From Bacteroidales bacterium UBA1219 (lineage in GTDB: Bacteria; Bacteroidota; Bacteroidia; Bacteroidales; P3): 26,908 bases of DNA. The stretch spans positions 1-26,908 of the forward strand of contig DBXF01000057.1 of NCBI GenBank assembly GCA_002309295.1. Direction: 5' to 3'. Below the pieces are notes generated by a model. The model saw only the letters and a list, made by a program, of their open reading frames with translations, had not been told where the DNA came from and searched no databases. Shown in pieces: positions 24,073 through 26,908 of the stretch. Each line of letters starts with the position of its first letter. The first letter of the stretch is position 1. A program made the position numbers and the translations under genes.

Positions 24073-24912
24073 ATGAAAATAACCGAAGAAAATTACGAAC
24101 TCTACCTGTTCCAGTACGCCGAAGGCATGCTCTCCGACGACGAACGCCGCGAGGTGGAGGCTTTCCTCGATGCCCATCCCGACATACGCGAGGAGTTCGC
24201 CCTCTACGACCCCAAGCTCACCGTGGTGGGACTGCCCAAGATGAAATACGAAGGCAAAGCGGCTTTGAAACACAACACCTTCGCCTTGTGGCCCGTGCTG
24301 CGCTACGCCGCCGCCGTGCTGCTGCTCGCTGCCGTGGTGGCTTTCTTCCTGCTCCGCAATGGCGAAAGCACAAAACCCAACACCCCCGTCGTGGCAGAAA
24401 ACCAACCGCAAACAACCGACACCACATCCTCCGACGAAACGACACCCGCACCTCAGCAACCGTTGCAACAACCTATTGCCCAGATAGTTACAAAAGAACC
24501 TACAGTCCAAACTAAAAACACACACCAAACCTCTCAACACATTGAGCAACAGCAACTTGCCCAAACACAGACCGAAAACGACAAACTTTCGCAACCCTCC
24601 GCACAACTTGCCGAAAGCACCGATACCCCGACACAAGACAATGAACTTCAAGGATTTGAACTATACACCCCTACTCCCACAGAAGTGGTTTACACCAACC
24701 AGCTGATAACCTATTCGCCATACGTGGCTGTGATGGATGAGGACGAATCCGTGTCCGAGCCCAGCCGTTTAGAGAATTTCGTCATAAACCTCGGACCGGT
24801 GCAGGCTTATATGGAAATCCGCAACGGCATCGCCTACCTCAAAGAACGTATCGGCGAAAGCGACGGCTCTATGCTGATAACTCTTTTTTCCACAAAACAA
24901 CCCAAAGAATAA
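24073..24912 (+). CDS. Probable membrane-bound anti-sigma factor
   Basis: The 279-residue product has a cytoplasmic N-terminal segment of ~70 residues (YELYLFQYAEGMLSDDERREVEAFLDAHP region). It resembles the helical anti-sigma N-terminus of Bacteroidota FecR/RseA-like proteins and has no HxxxCxxC zinc site. A single transmembrane helix lies at about 72-94. A long Gln/Thr/Pro-rich periplasmic linker (about 98-205) follows, then a more ordered ~70-residue end (about 206-279). By position and layout it should hold the ECF sigma factor at the inner membrane until an envelope signal releases it. The periplasmic part has no recognised sensor domain. The gene follows the sigma factor by 14 bases and precedes the barrel gene by 19 bases, so these three are likely one operon. 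Confidence 0.8.
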   Translation: MKITEENYELYLFQYAEGMLSDDERREVEAFLDAHPDIREEFALYDPKLTVVGLPKMKYEGKAALKHNTFALWPVLRYAAAVLLLAAVVAFFLLRNGESTKPNTPVVAENQPQTTDTTSSDETTPAPQQPLQQPIAQIVTKEPTVQTKNTHQTSQHIEQQQLAQTQTENDKLSQPSAQLAESTDTPTQDNELQGFELYTPTPTEVVYTNQLITYSPYVAVMDEDESVSEPSRLENFVINLGPVQAYMEIRNGIAYLKERIGESDGSMLITLFSTKQPKE

Positions 24913-24931
24913 CCCTTTAATTTAAATAGTC

Positions 24932-26311
24932 ATGAAAAAAATATCATTATTACTTGCAACAATGCTTGTGGGCACGGCACTGCTCCACGCCCAAGGCAAC
25001 GACACTCTGACGAGCTTGCGCCAGAGTTTCCCGAAATCCATAACCGCTTTCAAGATTATGGGCAACACCAAAGCTGTGATTGTGTGCGACAACGCCAGTT
25101 TTCTGGAATTCTCCAACCTGTCCGACGTCCGCGATTTCGGCAAAGCCAAGGATTTCGCAGTAACCAACGGCGACACCCTGTGGCTCAACACCGACGGCAT
25201 CCCCGTAAAGACCACTCTTTACATCCATATCGACTCCTCGGCCAAGACCACCAATATCGCCTTTTCGGGACATTCCTACGGACTTGTTACCGGCCTTGTG
25301 AACGGCGATGTAAGCATCTCCGCAAAGGGCCACAGCCGTGTGGTGGTATCCAAAGGCTGGGGCGACACCATACGCAGCGGCAACATCAACATCCAAACCA
25401 CCGACAGTGCCTTTGTAAACTGCATCTCGCCACTGCTGGCCGACACTATAAGCCTCAGCACACGCAAAGCCTCCAACATTGAGACTAACCTTGTTAAATG
25501 CGCAAGCCTCAACTGTGATGAAAACGACATCGATAATGGTGTTAAATTCCGCAAGGTTTATTCGATGGGCGACAAGAAAAGAGGCTGGCAGGGCGGCGGT
25601 TTGGAGACGGTTTATTCGAAAGGCTGGGAATGTGAAGGCCCAAGCCATTGGAGCAGCCGCTGTCCCGACAAGGAATACCCTCCAAAATCTTCTAGCAGAT
25701 TCTCAGGGGATTTCAATTTCCTTTGGGGATTCAACAACTGGGGCAGTACCCCGATGAGTGGACTTGCCAAAATGGATGACGCCTACGAGCTGAGAACGAC
25801 ACCGTCGTCTTTCCAGTTAGAATTAGGATTCAAATATAAGGTTTCACACAGAATAACTATTGGAGCCGCATTGGGATACGAATCGGACATCTATAAATTC
25901 AGCAATCCGTACGTTACCGTAAATTCCAAAAACAATGTAAAATTCCTTGAAATCGGCGACGCGCCCTACAGCGGAGATTGCAAAACCCGACTTGTAACTC
26001 GATATATAACAATGCCCTTATTTGTTCGTTGCAGACTCGGAAACAGTGAATGGTATGTAGATATGACTGTAATACCGGGATTGAATTACCTCAGCACACA
26101 CACCGGATTCAAGTATCAAATAGACAACGATACAGAAGCAAAAGATTTCCGCAACAATACCAAAAACTTCATCAATCCTTACAAATTGGACATGCGGTTA
26201 TCTTTTGGATGGAAGTTTATCAGTTTCTTTATACAACCGTCATTGTTACCAGTGTTTATCAACAGCGACAAAAAGGTTTATCCTATCAAAATAGGCATAG
26301 AGTTAATATAA
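24932..26311 (+). CDS. Outer-membrane protein with GIN/DUF2807-like head and C-terminal beta-barrel
   Basis: The 459-residue product has a signal peptide cut after LLHA (before QGND). Residues ~30-205 resemble the GIN (DUF2807) adhesin-head-like domain, a right-handed beta solenoid: short alternating strands such as NGDVSISAKGHSRVVVSKGW, then SGNINIQTTDSAFVN and ADTISLSTRKASN. A Gly/Ser/Pro/Cys-containing linker (~215-255) follows. Residues ~258-459 have the amphipathic strands of a small outer-membrane barrel (QLELGFKYKVSHRITIGAALGY near its start, IGIELI at the end). The position after the sigma/anti-sigma pair suggests it is the signal sensor or target of that pair, which is an inference. 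The DNA of the barrel half is more A/T-rich than that of the head. Confidence 0.8.
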   Translation: MKKISLLLATMLVGTALLHAQGNDTLTSLRQSFPKSITAFKIMGNTKAVIVCDNASFLEFSNLSDVRDFGKAKDFAVTNGDTLWLNTDGIPVKTTLYIHIDSSAKTTNIAFSGHSYGLVTGLVNGDVSISAKGHSRVVVSKGWGDTIRSGNINIQTTDSAFVNCISPLLADTISLSTRKASNIETNLVKCASLNCDENDIDNGVKFRKVYSMGDKKRGWQGGGLETVYSKGWECEGPSHWSSRCPDKEYPPKSSSRFSGDFNFLWGFNNWGSTPMSGLAKMDDAYELRTTPSSFQLELGFKYKVSHRITIGAALGYESDIYKFSNPYVTVNSKNNVKFLEIGDAPYSGDCKTRLVTRYITMPLFVRCRLGNSEWYVDMTVIPGLNYLSTHTGFKYQIDNDTEAKDFRNNTKNFINPYKLDMRLSFGWKFISFFIQPSLLPVFINSDKKVYPIKIGIELI

Positions 26312-26374
26312 ATAAATTGAAAAACAAACAAAACTCGAAACAAATTGATTAATAACGTATTAAAACTTTACAAT

Positions 26375-26893
26375 ATGAAAAGAATATTTATTATTGCAAC
26401 AATGATGGCAATTGCCTCTGTATCAGCAATAGCGCAAAACAACGATTTCCGTCCGAGCATCACAATCGGCTATGGCAGAAATTTCGTAGATATGGGAAAT
26501 ACTTTTGAAATATACGAAGACACTTACGCGGATTATTTTTCCGCCGGTTCTTTGTTCATCAGTGCAGATTTTATTCGTTTCAACAGGTATCTGAGCGGAG
26601 GTCTGTATCTTGGCGGACAGAGGTCTATGCATAAAAGTTATGACGAAAACGGTCCGTTTTACTGTGGGGAGTTTGCTGGCCGGGCGGGCGTTGCAGCTCA
26701 TCTGCATATTCTACAATGTATGAACGTGGAGCAGAACGCATGGGATATCTCACTGAACACCTCGCTGGGAGCATTCTGGTGCCCCAACATATCGCCGCAA
26801 ACGGAGTACAGTCTCGGCCTTTCGGCGGCTTATTACCCGTTTAAACATGTGGGTCTTTCCGTCGGCTGCGACTGGGGAAAAGTCGGTCTATAG
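26375..26893 (+). CDS. Small putative outer-membrane beta-barrel protein
   Basis: From the ATG at 26375 the product is 172 residues, with a signal peptide ending SAIAQ. An open frame extends upstream to 26345, but the ATG gives a standard signal peptide and is preferred. The mature part has alternating hydrophobic strands (SITIGYGRNF, YLSGGLYLGGQRS, AWDISLNTSLGAFWC, LGLSAAYYPFKHVGLSVGCDWG) typical of 6-8-strand porin-like barrels of Bacteroidota. It lies 63 bases after the GIN/barrel gene and may be part of the same unit, though the A/T-rich gap could hold its own promoter. The gene is complete, stopping 15 bases before the window edge. Function unknown. Confidence 0.7.
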   Translation: MKRIFIIATMMAIASVSAIAQNNDFRPSITIGYGRNFVDMGNTFEIYEDTYADYFSAGSLFISADFIRFNRYLSGGLYLGGQRSMHKSYDENGPFYCGEFAGRAGVAAHLHILQCMNVEQNAWDISLNTSLGAFWCPNISPQTEYSLGLSAAYYPFKHVGLSVGCDWGKVGL

Positions 26894-26908
26894 GTCAAAT
26901 TGCAGGAT

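Noticed and set aside
1..26908. Defence system, prophage or integrative element
   Set aside because: No integrase, transposase, restriction, toxin-antitoxin or phage structural gene was recognised, and the genes are mostly conserved housekeeping or envelope genes.

Overview
The window looks like chromosomal DNA from a member of the Bacteroidota, probably Bacteroidales. Several starts are preceded by the Bacteroidota -7 promoter element TAnnTTTG, and leaders are A/T-rich without clear Shine-Dalgarno sequences. The gene content also fits: a DUF4878-type lipoprotein, a GIN/DUF2807-like head joined to an outer-membrane barrel, an OmpA lipoprotein, and an ECF sigma/anti-sigma pair. No phage, plasmid, transposase, tRNA or rRNA was recognised. 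Most of the window is ordinary chromosomal backbone.

Layout. Bases 1-584 hold the 3' end of gcvP and its terminator. Bases 585-1514 are a gene-free repeat region with a 42-bp-period array of hairpins. A minus-strand block (1515-10345) reads right to left: O-antigen-ligase-like protein, smpB, pepE, dxs, uvrD/pcrA, xth and an OmpA-family lipoprotein. At about 10.35-10.58 kb transcription diverges. From there everything is on the plus strand: SRP RNA (ffs), a DUF4878-like lipoprotein with unusual codon choice, an orphan DppB-type permease, and a PIF1-like helicase. A second repeat-rich gap follows (15.1-15.58 kb), then queA and an ispD whose product carries a membrane-protein tail. Next come a 1304-residue GH2 protein, a YD-repeat protein and a dus gene in one tight run. 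The window ends with an ECF sigma factor, its probable anti-sigma factor, a GIN/barrel protein and a second small barrel-like protein.

How the genes relate. smpB, pepE and dxs are close enough to be one transcript. uvrD and xth are both DNA repair genes. dxs and ispD are two steps of the MEP isoprenoid pathway but lie apart and on opposite strands. The GH2, YD-repeat and dus genes overlap or nearly touch, so they are probably co-translated. The sigma, anti-sigma and barrel genes look like a self-contained envelope-response cassette.

The points most worth a second look are: (1) the LacZ-like GH2 protein, which lacks the acid/base Glu and other active-site residues; (2) the in-frame IspD-DUF4190-like fusion, with a composition break at the joint; (3) the hairpin array, whose stems change in a compensatory way and which has an inverted copy at its left edge and a dispersed copy 14 kb away; (4) heptamer arrays at the 3' ends of three genes, two of them overlapping the stop codon; (5) the sigma/anti-sigma/GIN-barrel cassette.
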